Shown here: in pieces, positions 1-14,737 of the stretch
Numbering within the stretch: position 1 is the first letter of the stretch
Layout: each line of letters opens with the position of its first letter
Assembly (NCBI GenBank): GCA_028023455.1
Contig: JAQFVV010001052.1
Span: 1-64,000 of the forward strand
Direction of reading: 5' to 3'
From: Epiperipatus broadwayi
Lineage: Eukaryota > Onychophora > Udeonychophora > Euonychophora > Peripatidae
DNA: 64,000 nt
Notes under the pieces: generated by a model
Seen by the model: the letters and a program-made list of their open reading frames with translations, nothing else
Told to the model about the DNA's origin: nothing
The model's database searches: none
Program-made: the position numbers and the translations under genes

Positions 1-2700
1 TTTTTGATCTTTAGCTTCTCTTCTCACCATTGCCCACTGCGCGCTCTTATTTCATTCATCCAATCTGTGTGGTCTCTTTCAGGTCCTTTAAAAATCCGCT
101 GAATCCAGTTGCTTTTCATTTTTCATCTCTTCCAGCCCATATGTCAATAGCTCGCGCAAATCTTTTAATTTTTTTAATAAGTTCTCTTACTCATATATTA
201 CGTACGATCTCTTATTGTTGCTCACAACCCATGCACATCTCTGCATGCTTCTTTGAGTAGTCACGAAATCTCTGTATTGCTCTTCTGTGTCGATGTCAAA
301 TCTCGAATCCATAAATGAAACTGGCAAAACATATTTATTAAAAAATCTTCCTTTCAAACGCATAGGCATATTTCGCTTTTTCATATCAGAGTTATTTCCC
401 CATAAAACACTCCAGCCAGATTTATTTCTAATAATTAATTTCATCTATTATGTTTCCATCTTATGTATTAATAATCTGACGAATATTTGTAGCTTCATTA
501 ACTTTCTAACTCATCATAATCAATCTTTATTTTCATATTTTGAGAAAATCCATTAAACATTGCTTTGATATTTTTTAACGCATGTATACCAGTCTGCTAT
601 CTTACGCTTTAAATAAAGTGCTCCTGTAACTTGCATTTCATGTAGCTCTAAAGCATTATTTGCAAAAAGCAGCACATCATCTGCCGCAAAATCAAATGAC
701 TTAAATGAAAATCCGCCATTGCTTTCACTCCTTCAGCTCCCAATTTAAATAATCCGCCATTACTTTCACTCCTTCTGACTTCTAATTGATCACCATCATG
801 CTGCGGCACTGCTGTAAAAATTTTGGGAATAATAAGTCGCCTATCTTCCGCCCTTCTCAGTACGGCTTTCCTGCTATCATTATGTAATCTAATTGTTGCT
901 GTTGCATTTTTTTATAAATATTCTTTTAAAATGTAAATCACGAATCTATATCTTGATGATCAATGCTTTAATCGCGAATAAATGTTATAGAATCAAATGC
1001 CTTTTGCATAATGACAAATCAAAGTATAATGGCAACTCATATTCATTTGTTCTTTTCTATAACTTCTTTCAATACCTGGATGTGATCTAGCATGCTAAAC
1101 CCGCTTTTAAATCAGCTTGTTCTCTTGTTATTAGAAATCCAGTGTTCTCTGTAGATAGATTGTAATTTAATCTTAGTAAAAATTATTAATAAAAATTGAT
1201 AAAGGCCAATGAGTCTGTAATTTCTAATAATCTTTCTTTATTGCCCTTTTTGAAATGTTGAAAATATTAAGACGCATTCTTCCAATCATCTAGTACAATC
1301 TTTGTCGTTTAGACCCTTTTTATGTAAACTTTTGCTAAAAAATTTTATTTCCTCGCCCCTGCTTCTTTTAATATATCAGTATAATTCCATCATTGCCTGG
1401 AACCTTTCTTTTCTTCATAAATTTAATTGCATGTCTCACTTTTTCATTTTAAAAATTACGAGCTTAATTCGAAAGTATATTAGGTGGGGAAATTGTTCTT
1501 TATTATATATAATTCTTGATGAGGATCTTCACGCATATTTCATGATGTCATTTCTCTTTTGATTAGTGTGCCATCTTTTTCTTATTGCGAATATAAAATT
1601 TCCTGCCAATAACGAAATTTTTATTTTACGCTCTTGAGCTCTTTTATTCTCTTCTACGGCTTTCATAATGATCCGCAGTATACTTTTTTATATCATTTTC
1701 AATTATTTTCCTCTGCCATTTTACAGAAATTAAATATTCAGCTCTTTTTAATGCATCATTTTTTGTATATCTTCAATATTCCCTTCTTTCATTAAAAATT
1801 CTCTGATCCACCGATGAAATTTTATTAGTCAGTGCTTGCTTTTTTCTGCCAGCTAATCTTTGTTATGATTTTAAAAACGCATCAGTTATTTTCTTGATAA
1901 TTTCATTCAAATCTGAATCATGTTCAAGCTTGTAATGCTTGAAACAATTGTAAATTCAGTAAAATTCATTGCAATGTTTCTGAAAGTGGAATATCAATTG
2001 TAAATATTGTTTTTTAATAATTTTTTCTCTCTCGATTTTGCATTAACATGTATCTTTGCATCTTGCGAAATCGTCAATCCTTTCACGTGTTAAATTTATT
2101 AGAAACATTGCAATTTTGAAATATGTATTATCTAACAGTCAAAATATCCAATTCTCTTTTGCCTTCATTTAGATGCTTCCATGTCCATTTCATTTTAAAA
2201 TTTTCTTTAAAAAATCATAATATAAAGTTGTTGTTTTTTTGCAAAGTATCTATAATCTATGTATGTCATCTCCATTTGGTGCCATAAGCGAAATTGCCTG
2301 CGACATTTTCATCTTGCATTTGTTTTGCCAATTCACAGCATTAAAATCGCCATAGCAATTTTTAAAAATATTGTTTGCTCTGAATCAAAGGCCTTTTTTG
2401 TACATCCTTATGAAAATCTTCTTCTAGCCCTTTGCAATTTTCCTTCGCTAATGATCTGCAGAATTCTTAATGCCTAAATAAAAATGCGTCATCAAATGGC
2501 GGCCTGGAGTCACAATCGAGAATTTTACCAGCCTTTTGCCTTTGAAGCGCGTCGTGCGCTGGTTAATTGTTACTATGGCCTCCTGAAATAAAGAGGCCAT
2601 GTTATTTTGTATATCGTGATTGTATATATCAGAAATATTTATCATTACATGCATTCATTCTGCTTCGGCAATAATAGAAGACAATAGTGTTTCTTGATCT
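1..2700 (-). pseudogene. Decayed RTE-type non-LTR retrotransposon (endonuclease + reverse transcriptase)
   Basis: The minus strand reads, in broken frames and in the right order, as an apurinic-type endonuclease followed by a reverse transcriptase. The endonuclease part shows YGDFNA (2337-2354), KWTWK (about 2176-2190) and ELDILTVR (2131-2156); this matches the family pattern GDFNA...WTW...EIDYIL. The RT part shows motif A as KAFDSI (987-1004), NATATIRLHNDS and GDLLFPKF (about 780-905), and the catalytic box as FAADDVLLFA (about 670-705). The C-terminal part (187-444) has VLPVSFMDSR and a QRSMQR segment, as in arthropod, cnidarian and mollusc elements annotated endonuclease-reverse transcriptase. 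Many frameshifts and stops make it non-functional. The 3' end runs off the window start and the 5' limit is not visible. RTE-like is my clade guess; being a non-LTR element is much surer. Confidence 0.85.
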
Positions 2701-5700
2701 TAAACTCGAAATAAAAAAGACAATAAACTCATAACGCTGGCTAATGCATAATTTGTGAAGCAGAAAGCCCATCCATGTTAAAATATACTATATAAAATAA
2801 TCACGCCATCAATAACAACGCAATGACCAGCATGTATAAGTGAGCATTGAAATTTTCTTGAATTTCCTTTAGGCCTCAGGAGTAGAGGTCATTTTCAGTT
2901 AATGTCCCAACCTTCTTTTAGCGATACATATGAAATTGTGAAATTTGAGTATGAGTACGTCAACGTAATTGTTGGTTTTTAAAGGTAAAGAATTTCTGTG
3001 TCTCGCCTCAAGAAAATTGAAAATTTTTGTCAAAATAAATAGAGAGCTATTATAGAAGCACTAATTTTCTTCTTCTTTCACTTAATATTAATTTCTATAT
3101 TTGCATGATAACATTTCAACTTTCTCATGCATAGCAATGCTATTTTTTTTACTTAAAAAAACTGTACATTTTAAACGCCCTGCGATCATCATCGAAACTA
3201 TAATATAAATATATAATCATATAGTAATATATTATATTTATATAAATAATCAAAAACATGCATCTTAGCTTATTGTATAAATAATCATTTTCCATTTCAT
3301 TATTATTGCTATTAATTTTCATTTTTTATTTATATTATTTTTATTATTAATTATTCTAAACAATTAGATACATAATTTTAGGCTTTGCAGCTTTAAACTC
3401 ATTATTTAATCATTATTTCATTATTAATCTTTTGATCATATTTTCTTGATGCCTTTAAGCTCTTTATTTTATTATGCTCTTGTGTAAACTTTTTACGTAT
3501 AGAGTACCATTTTGTGCATTACTAAAAATAATGCATCATATGAATCCACATAATCAAATACTCCTTGACAAATTTTCAAAGTACCATACTTGTTGCCGCC
3601 TTTATCATCATTTTTTCCAGAAATGTATTTCTAAACTTTTATATTCAAACTATTATTAATAATAGCTATAATTATTCTTAAGTATGATCTATTACATGTA
3701 TTTATGCCTTACTTGGGGGTTGGTTTTATAATTAGCTCCGATTTTAAAATATTTTCGTATTGCTTGAAAACCACTGCAATAAAGAAATCTTCAAAACAAC
3801 ATTATGTGAAAAAGAAAGATGACCGAGTACTGATCAATAAATAATAATAAAGATCAAAATAGTTAATGCAAATTTCTGCTTGTATTATTAACAAGTATGT
3901 GATCACAAAAATGAGCTATTGCTGTATAGAAATATGAAATAATATATATATAAACTTTCAACTGATTATTTGTTTATTGAGGTTTTCGCCTAAAATTTTT
4001 ATTTACCAGTAGAGAATCAAAAGATATCATTAGTGTTAATTATGAAAACTTATCATGCAGTATTAACTGCAGTGGCGGCAATTTTGAGTAATTGTCCATG
4101 AAACTTTTATCGAAGTATTGATAATATTTAGCAAAAATGAAATCAGAGATTACTTTTTTCAGCTGAGTATTCTCTGCAAAATTTATTACAATATTAAAGA
4201 TCAGTGAATTCATTGTGTCAATAGTAGAAGAGAACATACATACTGTTGCATTTTAGTTGTAATATATTATGTATCCATTCACTTCCGAGCGCTTTTCGCG
4301 AATATGTGAATGAAAACTCTTTTCAAGGGTAAGTAACGAAATCCTCCTTTCATGTAATCTATTTAATAGAAAGTGTTATTGATCAGCAATCGAAATGGTA
4401 ATTGGCCCGCAAGAGAGCGAGCACTTGCCTGATTTTTTGTCAATGGGCGAATAATATGATAATGAGACGAATAAAGAACAATTAATGATAGATAAAACTA
4501 AATTGTAATAAACATTTTGTTGTCATGATAATAGTAAATACCGAAAACTTGATGCGCAAAATATTTGTAAGTGAATTAGGTGAATGCTTCAATTGCATAT
4601 TGCATCGAGTAAATTCAATTCGCAAGTGTTTGTTTGTTAGATATTTCGTACAAATGCTTTTGTCATGATCAATTTGCTCTTTATTATTTTTCATTAAAGA
4701 AAATGTTATTTGTGTGTCAATCAATGAATGGCAAATTATTTCTGTGACTTATGCAGAATATTTTTTTAAACATTTCAAGGTTTAAAGTATAAAAATCCAT
4801 TATTATTTTTTCGGCAGTTTCTCACAATATTAAACGAATTGCAAATTTATCACTTCTAACTGAGCACCAAAATGTGCATCATCACCAGTAAATTCATTGA
4901 GCAATTGACTTATTATTGCCTGATTTCTTAAATTGTACGCATTTTAAGTGTTGCTTTTTTGCGAATTGAAAGAACTTAAACGTTGTTCTAAAATGATGTG
5001 ACATTTGTACGTATCATCAAATAGTAATCCATTTCCCTTGTAATGATAAATTTAATTCATTTTGTTGCAGTAAAATTAACCATTAGTCGGCTTTTAATTC
5101 TTGTAAATCAATATTCTCATTGGTCGCACGTAAGGCAATCAGTATTTTAACGAATTTTCAAAATATTTTATTTGTTTAATTTTTGTTTTAGTAAAAAATT
5201 GTAAATTTGTTGAAAATTTTAGCACGAAAAATAACTTTTTAATTATATTATTTAAAAAACTGTTTTGGTACAAACTAAATAAATAACAATTGTCATGATC
5301 ATGCAATTAATAAATGAACAATTCTAATAACAGATAAAATACATATTAAACAACAAACGAGACATTTTAGATAGATAGTCTTAGTCTTAATTACAAACAT
5401 AAACAGAGAATATATTATTCTCAAAATATAATATTATGTAGTATAACAAAGCCTCAATTATCAATAATTTTAGGCCCTTCACCCATTCTCATATATAGGC
5501 TTTTTTAAGTATTATCAATAAGATCTTTGAAATCAAAGAAAATATTATTATTGATCATGCCAATATAATGAAGTTGTAAATTGAAAACTATATTTATATT
5601 GTAACCTTGTCGCATATGTGCTATCCATTATAAATGTCAAATTAATGACATTTTAGAGATCACAAATTCCTTTTTTATAGCCTGCATATACGTAACGCAC

Positions 5701-6540
5701 GCTTTTGTAACTAAGTCGGTGTAGAATGCATATGGCCTTTCCTTCGTATACTTGCACTGTACTTATGTTAGTGCCAACTCCCCATTGTAAACCTTTTTCT
5801 CATAAGCTTTCATCTATAAAATTCCTTTATGTACTTTCCTATCCATCGCAATTCCCTAACCACATGCAAATTATTAACTCAAAAGAGTAAAAATGTAAGA
5901 ACGCAAGAATGTTATTTTTTGACTATTGAACTGATTAAGCATGAACTATAAATCTAAAGAATTACCAAGGTAATTATGAAAATAATAACTTCTGGCTAAA
6001 CTAGCTTTAAAATTTCAAGCAAAATATTCTAATAAAAATTTACTATTTGTCAAATAATAAATAATGAAATCCGTCTATGAAAATAATTTAGTATAAGTAA
6101 AGATATAAATAATTAACTGGAAGTGATGAAGATAAATAAAGGTAGATAATAAAATGAAATGAGTCTAAACAAAGAGAAAATGTATTAAAGAATACTGAAA
6201 GTTAAGATAATGATAGACTAAGGCTAATGACTGATTAAAGATAGTAATGGGAATGAAGTAGTAGATAGTAGGTAGTATGATAATGGAGTAAGAGATGAAA
6301 TAAAGACGAAGAAAAGGAAATCGTGATGGTAGAATATTGATGATGATGAAGGAAATGATATCGGCATATGAAACGATATTAATTAAAAGATAGAAGAATA
6401 GTAAAAATAAAAATAATAGATTCAGCTTAATGAGCCATAATATTTATAAACGAAATTAAAGCAATATATAAACTTAAAAATAAAGAAAACTTTTACGCGT
6501 TAAATTATGCTGATTATGATGGCTGTGAAAATAAATAACC
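2701..6540. other. Unrecognised AT-rich DNA
   Basis: No domain, repeat unit or RNA gene was recognised. Short chance frames occur on both strands. The sequence keeps scattered CpGs. A purine-rich stretch with GATGA and GAAGA runs lies at about 6120-6420 and continues toward the SINE-like fragment at 6541. Confidence 0.5.
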
Positions 6541-6870
6541 AAAATTCAATGCTCAGCAATCTAGGAAGCCGAAGTTTTATTCCCATGCAATGCTGTCGCT
6601 AATCGAGCTAGCAATACTGAAAAGAGAATAATGGCGCATCTTTAAAAAATGGTCTATGTATAGCAGATTGCTATTGTAAGAATTTGAATAATGATAGAAG
6701 GTAAATAAAGTTAAATTTTTCTAAAGACATTCAATGAGTAATGAATGGTCAAATGGTGCAATGCATTTAAATGCTATCATAATAAATCTTCAGAAAAACG
6801 CCCAATAAAACTATGTCTTATGGCCAATATTAAAGTAATTTTCTTAGAAAGTAATTTTGAAAAATATTAA
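6541..6870 (+). repeat. Diverged SINE-like repeat (same family as 33125-33470)
   Basis: The stretch from about 6580 to 6650 (CCCATGCAATGCTGTCGC then GCTAGCAATACTGAA) aligns with 33205-33275. A later block with TTTTTCTAAAGACATTCAAT and CTTCAGAAAAAC aligns with 33350-33445. The tRNA-like head and most of the middle are not recognisable here. This copy keeps CpG where the 33-kb copy has CpA (GTCGC against GTCAC, ATCGAG against ATCAGG). Confidence 0.7.
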
Positions 6871-9800
6871 AGTGTTAAAAATTATAAAACCAACGCAATT
6901 CCGTTTTCACTGCGTAGTTTAGAGAATAACAAGCCTAAAACTCGAGATAAATGAATTGATGGTGCTCATTATCGCTTCCGCTGTTTCAAATTTCTTACTC
7001 AATTTCGGTCATTTATTATTTTAATTCGCATTATTCCATTATTATTTTCATGCTCAAAATTCATTATTTTTTTAGCGAAGACTTTAATAACATTGCTTGT
7101 AGTCGATTATTATTACCGCTTCATTGAGAATGAAACATTGCATGCCGAAACAAAATTTAAGTATTTGTCTTTATATCTCGATATTATTGAAATTTGTCAA
7201 GCCTTTTAATGTAGTAGACTACGCATTTTCGCATCTAAGCTATATCTTTTAATGTGTTTCTCTGGTGATCAGTCACGACCATCATTGAGCTATATCCCCA
7301 TCTGACATATGCAATAGCATTTGCGAAACATATATTGGTGCTGAATGCTTTAATCAGGCATACCCATATTCTCTCTGCCGGAGCACTGAGAGAGGTGAAT
7401 ATTTATACACTTCGAAATATTTAATAACAAAACACGCATTAATTTCTTTGCAATAATATTGTTAACATCACATTCTTCGAGCCAACATTTACTTTTCTAT
7501 GTATTTCTTCATAAATAACACGCATATTGCGCCTTACCTGCGAATCAATCAAGTAAAATATAATAATAAAATAATGTGCCTTCACTTTCGAAAATCTTAA
7601 ATATAGTAAAACACCCATACTTAATAATATCTTAAAATATTTCGCGTAATAATAATCCTGAACCACATGTGAAAATAAAACGTCGGATTATATATCACCA
7701 AAGCAATCTCGTGAAACATAAAAATACTATCTTACTTTTATTTCAAATAATAATATAAATCCCATAGCATTCATAGAACTTAAAAATATTGTAAATAATT
7801 CAATATAATATTATGATATTCTAAAAACTCTGCTTGTGGAATATAATTATCTCAATTCTTAAATAAATATCTTAATTAATTTATAATATTTTCTAGCCAG
7901 AAATATGATAAGTTTGTATCATTCTGTACATCTAAGCAATAATAATAATAATACTCCTGCACTTAATCAATAACAATTAGTACTATATTTACTATTCAAT
8001 CATAGAATCACTAATAATAATAATAATGTATAATTTTTATTTATCATGTAGCATGTTACAAGTATAATATAATCAAACAATATATGCAATAAAAAATATG
8101 TAATTATAGCTAACTATTACAAATAATAGAGTATGGCCAAAATAATCTTTTGCTATATAATTTTTTGCTGTGTTATATTCTAATATCAAATTGCCATTAT
8201 TCAAATAAATAATGTGCAAAAATATGTAATAATGTCTAATTGCCAATTATGAGCAATCTTTGATGAGAAGATCAATCCATAACATCGACAACTAAATTTA
8301 AATGAAAACAGCTTTAACAAAATATATTAAATTATAAACAAAAAATATACAAAATTAAATAAAAAATTGATAAAATTTCAATCTCAAAAATCATTAATAA
8401 TAATGAAACCTTCACTCTGGCATAGCAATTTTTATTTGAAATTGCATATGGTGTATTAATTATTCAAGGCATTCTATGCTCATCACGATATGTGAAGCTT
8501 ATTTCCCGAATCAATAAATAATCAATATTTTACTTTCATAAATATAACGAAATATTTGGCATAAAAATTTTTGGCGAATCAAGGGAATATTGAGATTTAT
8601 TCTAGGGTGATGAAAATAAATTTTAAAATAATTTTCATTCATGTAGTAAATAATAATAATTTGCTTGGCACCATTCTAATTTTATGATGTGTGTTTCATG
8701 TTCAAAAAACAAAAAATTAAAATAAAATATAAGCATTCATCGTACTTCATATTATTCATTTAATGTTTTTCATTGTAAAATATGCATTGCTTTTACTTGA
8801 AATGTTAAATTTATGAAAAATCGAGTATCAAAATATTGAAGTAATAGACGAGCAAAGAAGAGATGAGTAAAAAAATGTAATGCCGTTATGCCGAAGCAGA
8901 TAAAGCTTGTAATGTCAGTAATATTTATTCAAGGTAATGTAAATGAGGTATTAAATATTATTATGTATAAATGGGTAAATTAGTGCATTAATAAAAAATG
9001 AAGAAATTGAAAATCGTATGAAAATAAAAGAAATTTAAATATGTAAAAGTAGAAATTAGGTGTAAGGAATTAATTTGTAGTAATAACGGTAAAAATAATT
9101 TAACATTTTAAGAAATAAATAATATTATCAACAACAGAAATATACACATAAATGAAAAGTAATGAGTAATTTATGTAAATTATGTAAAAAACATGAAATA
9201 ATAACTTATATCTTAATTGTATGCAAATGCTTGCGAGCGAAATATGAAATAATATTACGAAAAATGGAAATTCTTTTGTTTTTATGATAATGTTTGAAAA
9301 GTAGAGATCTAGATATAAAGAAATCATATGATGAACTTAAAAGAATAATGAAATGAAATGAAACGAAATAAAGAAATATATGAGAAAACTTAAGTGGCAA
9401 AATGAAATGAAAAATAAAGGCGGCCAACGAACTTCTCACTAGGCATAATGTAAATTCGACTGACATCGCATCTCATGCTTATTAGTATGTCCTTGTGTGT
9501 AAGACTATTATAGAAATTGCATTAATTTAAATAAATTTTTATAAATTCAATATTTATTATATATATATAAACGCATACAAATTGTAATAAAATTGCTTTG
9601 TTGGCATGTTTAAAGTAGTATGAGTATTTTTTAACCAAAGATATAAATCATGTGTAAAATTTGGTATTGAATATCAAGGATTCTTTTAAACTTAATTTGC
9701 AATGTTTGTGGCTTGTTTGTTTTGCATAAAGATATATAACAATTATTCAACGTAGTATGAAATTTTTTAATGCTTAAAATTTTTGAAAATATGGTGACAT

Positions 9801-12800
9801 TTGAGTAATTCTTTTATCTGTGAGCAAACTGAAATTTGTGTTTATCATTTAATTGTTGATAATTATTATGATCTTTGCCATAATGCGTAAACTTTTCATG
9901 CAGGTAAAATAAATGTTTTTTAATTACATTTTGCATTTAACTTTTGTAAAAATACTTTTGAGATTGTTCATAATTTTAGAGCTATAATTAATTTAATTTT
10001 TTCGAAGGCAAAGAAAGTAAAATAAATTGACAAATATATATGGGCAAATAGCATATATTCATAAAGGCTTATAAACTTATTTTAAATAAAAAAACCATTT
10101 AAAAATTATTGACAAGTAATTTGCTTGTGTTTTTGTGCACGATATTAAAAAATGGAAATAATAGTAGCATTTTGTTTTTAAAGGAACGATAGTTGTTTTA
10201 TTTCTTTCCTGTTTTTGGAAATTCGAAGTGAAATGAAGTGGCCCTTCCGGCTTCGAAACGAAGCCATTAAATAAATAATCTTAAACTCTTTTAATGTCTT
10301 TGTCTCTGCTATTTTAATTTCAAGAAACAGCCAAAAATAATAGTCTGACGCATCTGAAATGATAAAAAGAAATGCGTAGCTGAAAAATTTAAGAACTGGA
10401 AGTGACTGACACAGAAAAATCTCCAAAACATCGACGTAAAAAAAAAAACGCGAAAAATTTAATTAAATTACTTTTGTAATATAATATAAATTAAAATCAA
10501 CACTTATAGATACAGAGATGCAAAATATTTTAAAAATAAAAGCTAACGTACATTAATGAACGCAGATTGCAAAACAAACTCATATATTTTTTTAACATAT
10601 TATTGACTATATAAAAAACGTAGATATATAAAAAAGCTAACATGCATTATTAAATATTAGATTACCCAATATTAACGCTACATTTTAATAGCGCCATTTT
10701 TATAAACATATAAAAAAATCAATTGAAAATATATATATAAAAATCAAACTAAAACTTATTCATTTTATAAATAATTGTAGTTTATCTTTGCCGAGAAACC
10801 TGATATTGTAATATTATCTTTGTTTGCAAAACTTTCAATTCTCTGCCGAAAAACATTCAAAATGTACCAATCCATTAAATGGGGCAGCCGCCGCACGCCC
10901 CTCGCGCAGAAATAAATCAGCAAAAATTTTTTTTAATTATCATTAGCTATAAATGCATTTTCTCATTTTAAAGTATAAATCAAAATAATTTCACAATAAA
11001 GGAATAAACGCAATTATTTATAAAATAAATTTTGGTTTACGGCTTTTATATATATATTTTCAGTAAATCTTTACATGTTTTGCAAATAGCGTATGTAGTG
11101 ATATCTGTAACCTGCATGGTTAAATAATGCATGTATATATATATTTTAAAAAAATGTCTATGCTTTTTATATTATTAATAATATGTAATGCTTTATAATA
11201 TTTAAAAAAATATATGTAATTTTTTCATTTTGTAACCTGTGTTCGGCCAATGCATGTTAACTTTTTATATTTTTTGCTGATCTCGAGCCTATGCTCAGCC
11301 AAATTTTGAAATTAATATTTATTTGACCAATTCTATATTTTCTGTTTTTTTTTATGCTTAGGTGTTTTTTGAGAGAATTTTTCCGAAATCCAATCTTAAA
11401 TTCTAAGAATTTTTCATTTAATTTTAGGTCTTTCATTACTTTTTATCACTTAGATGGAGTCGAATATGATATTTTTGTTTGTTTGAAAATCAAAAATGGC
11501 AAAAAATAAACTGCTAAAACGCCCTCTATTCTTGCGCCAGAGAACTTGCTTGAAACAAAATCTTAATGTTGACCAATATTTGTAAAGCCCAGCAAACAAA
11601 TTTCTAATGGGAATAAAACTTAAGATGACAAAAAATAATCAATCAATAATATCTAAAGCTAAGAAATTTTATTCCCGTGTATAATCTTAATTTCATTAAT
11701 GTTTATTTAATCTCTAACTTTATATATATCAGTATGTTTGTTGTTATTATGTGTTGATATTTAGTAATAATATTTGTAATTTATTTATGTATTTGTCTGT
11801 ATATTATTGAATAAAAAGGTAAATATTTGCGAAACTAGCGTGTTTATTTTTTATGAATGATAAATATGTAATCGTACAACCCATCTAAACGCTATTATCG
11901 CCATCGCCTTAACTCCTAATCAAATAATCTTTCTTTAAAGAAATAATTTTATATTTTATATTCATTTCTAATGAAATTAACAGAGATAAAATCGATTAAT
12001 TAATATACATGAAAGCATTTTTTAAAGCATTAAGTAAACTTATATAAAATTCTGAAATTATTTATTAAAAGTATTCCATTAGTTTCTTAAAGGTAGCTAT
12101 AAAAATGCAATTACATATGTGTGGCAAATAGCGTACATTTATTGATATCTTGGTATAATATTTTAGGTAACCCTTATGCAATAATATAATGAGTACGCTA
12201 ATAACGTATCAATACTCTTTGGAGTGAATTTTAAATGTATCTACAGATGAGTATATATTATTATTGTTGATTTTAATATTAGGAATTGATAGTAAACTCC
12301 GCAACCCGATTATTAGTAATTAAATATATTTAGATATAATTATTAGGGAATTATTTATTAATGACATAAAATAATAATTTACTCTTAAAGATATTAACAA
12401 ATCTTTAAATTCAGGCCGCTCCTTATTAATTAATTTTAGTTTAAATATATATATATTGTAGGTAATGTTGCTCTTATATAATAATTATTTAACTGATTAG
12501 ATATTTTTTGCTATATCGTCATAAATTAGCAAAGGCTGGCAGTAACTTTCTTACATTTTATTGAGTTTTTTGCTAGATAACTCGCTTTTGCAGTATCGTC
12601 GCGGTAGATTATTTTATGTTACCCAATAAAATATTTAAGGATTCTCTTTTATAATGTTTATTATAAAGATGACATCATCTATAGTCATTTCATGATCATG
12701 TAGACATGTAAATACCCAATTAGTATATATAATGTTGAATACTGCCCGCATGTGTAATTTAAATTAGTTATTTATTAAGTATTCCTGAATACGTCATGAT

Positions 12801-14691
12801 ATTCATCCGAATATCGATAAATAATAACACAATATTAAAGATATCCATGTTTCGCATATAATGCTCCCTGAAATATTAAGTAATGCAATATCCAATAAAT
12901 TAAAATAATAAATACTCTACATCATTAGTCTTCAACCTTTTCACGCCTGTTAGCGATAAAAATAATGTTTGTGACCCAGCGAAGTCATAATTAAATTTTC
13001 TTAGGAAATATAAACTGCAATACCAGATGACATAATTATTCATAACTAAATCAAAACAACAATATTAAATATATATAAAATGCAATATGGGGCTGTATAA
13101 TAAAAAACTTTTTTAATTTTAATTTTTTTTAAATAATAAAAAATTTAATTCTATCCCCATAAACATCTCTTATTGTCAACTGAAAAACATAAAAATTAAT
13201 TTATGTAATTAATTAATTTTATTTTAAGATTTCTTATTTCTTTTTTAATTAGTAAAAATGAAATGAAAAAAATAAATAAAAATTGTTTATATTAATTAAA
13301 GGAATTTAAACTCTTATTATTTTTATTTATTGCAGCCTTTCTATATGCCGAAACGAGCTAGTAAAAACTCTGCTAAAAAAGAAACTTTTTGCGGCCGGCA
13401 CTTACGATAAAATGGCCCAAAGTGAAAACACTTTGCATACTTCATTCCTAATCATGATAAATTTTATAAACTAATAAAAATTTATATTAAGAATTCGGCA
13501 ATAATTCAAGTGCTTTGAGATTTGTAATCAATGTTTAAATTTGCCATAACTTTTTATTTCATGTAAATGTGTTTCAAACCGATCCTGTTGTAATAATTTA
13601 AATAGCTATCTTAATTCAAACCCTGAACCTTTATATTAACTGGCTGAAAATGTATTCATCATTTAATTTTTTTATTGTGTACTTTTGTGAATAAGTCAGT
13701 ATATTATTTCTGGCGATTATTTCATATATGTTATACAAATATGCAAGTAGTAGCTATTGCTAATTTTAATTATTTTATTGACTAATAATATTTGGCCATT
13801 ATGTTATATATAAAGAAATGGAAATAGATAATAAATAAAATAAAAATGTAAATAAATATTTTTTCAATGATGTAGAAAAGCTGTATTTTTAATTGTAGTT
13901 AGTGGCCATTTTAAAAAAATAAATGAAATAGAGTCATTTTTTTGTTTACTTATGTTGCCCTATCTTTTTATTATCGAATATTGGCATTTTTAATTAATTT
14001 TGTAAATTAATACACACATTTAAAATCGAGCAAAATATTCACCATTTTAAAATTTACTTTCTCCCTTAATTAAAAATATTTTCGCATGAGAATTTAAAGG
14101 CAATGTGCCATGCGGCGATTTTAATTTTACTTTTTCATATGTTAAACGCATTGGCTTATTCAAAAACTTATCAATTTCATAATAAAATTATATCAAATTC
14201 GATTTATTGTCATTTTAAATTTTACCTTCGCATATATTAAACATATATTTAAGCCAAAAATCTAACAAATTTATTATTATGAAATTATTTAAATTGTCAT
14301 TATTCAATTAAAAATAAATGCATGGGAGCAAAGACAATTTAATTATTTAATATATATTTATTAAAAACTATGCTTTTTTATTTAAAAATTTTCCAATTCG
14401 TAATCTTTTAATCGTGCTTTTCAGTTTTATGATGTCATTCAAAAGAAATTATGATATATAAAAATTTTCATGCATTTTAAACATGTTGCAATGCAAGTAC
14501 GAAAACAGTAAAATATGAAAACCCAAAAAATTATAAACAAATCTGTACCAAAAAAAGAAAAAAGTATGCAATATTCATCAAGTGGTGTGACATTTATTGA
14601 GTTATAAAGTCGCAAATAAAAAAACTTTTATAACTAATATATATAAAAAATAATTAACGCGAGAAATTGCTACTAACTGAGAACACTTTTA
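6871..14691. other. Unrecognised AT-rich DNA
   Basis: Nothing was identified beyond local oddities. These are a small hairpin at about 7368-7394 (CTCTCT...AGAGAG), many ATA/AAT runs at 7740-8760, a GC-rich patch at about 10880-10912 (GGGGCAGCCGCCGCACGCCC), and a short minus frame at 10178-10426 that has no recognisable domain. No RNA gene or repeat family from elsewhere in the window was seen here. Confidence 0.5.
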
Positions 14692-14737
14692 GAGAATTCC
14701 TCTTGAGAGCCTTAAAGGGCTGACGAGAGCGAAATTC
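14692..14737. other. Imperfect hairpin of unknown role
   Basis: AGAATT (14692-14697) pairs with AATTCT (14732-14737). Inside it CTCT pairs with AGAG and AGCC with GGCT, with a small purine-rich internal loop. A perfect dyad GATGAGC/GCTCATC follows at about 14808-14823. No family is recognised. The loop contains CUGACGA and GAAA by chance, but with no stem II between them. Confidence 0.45.

Noticed and set aside
10880-10912. GC-rich patch as a CpG island or exon
   Set aside because: Only about 30 bases long, with no open frame or splice context.
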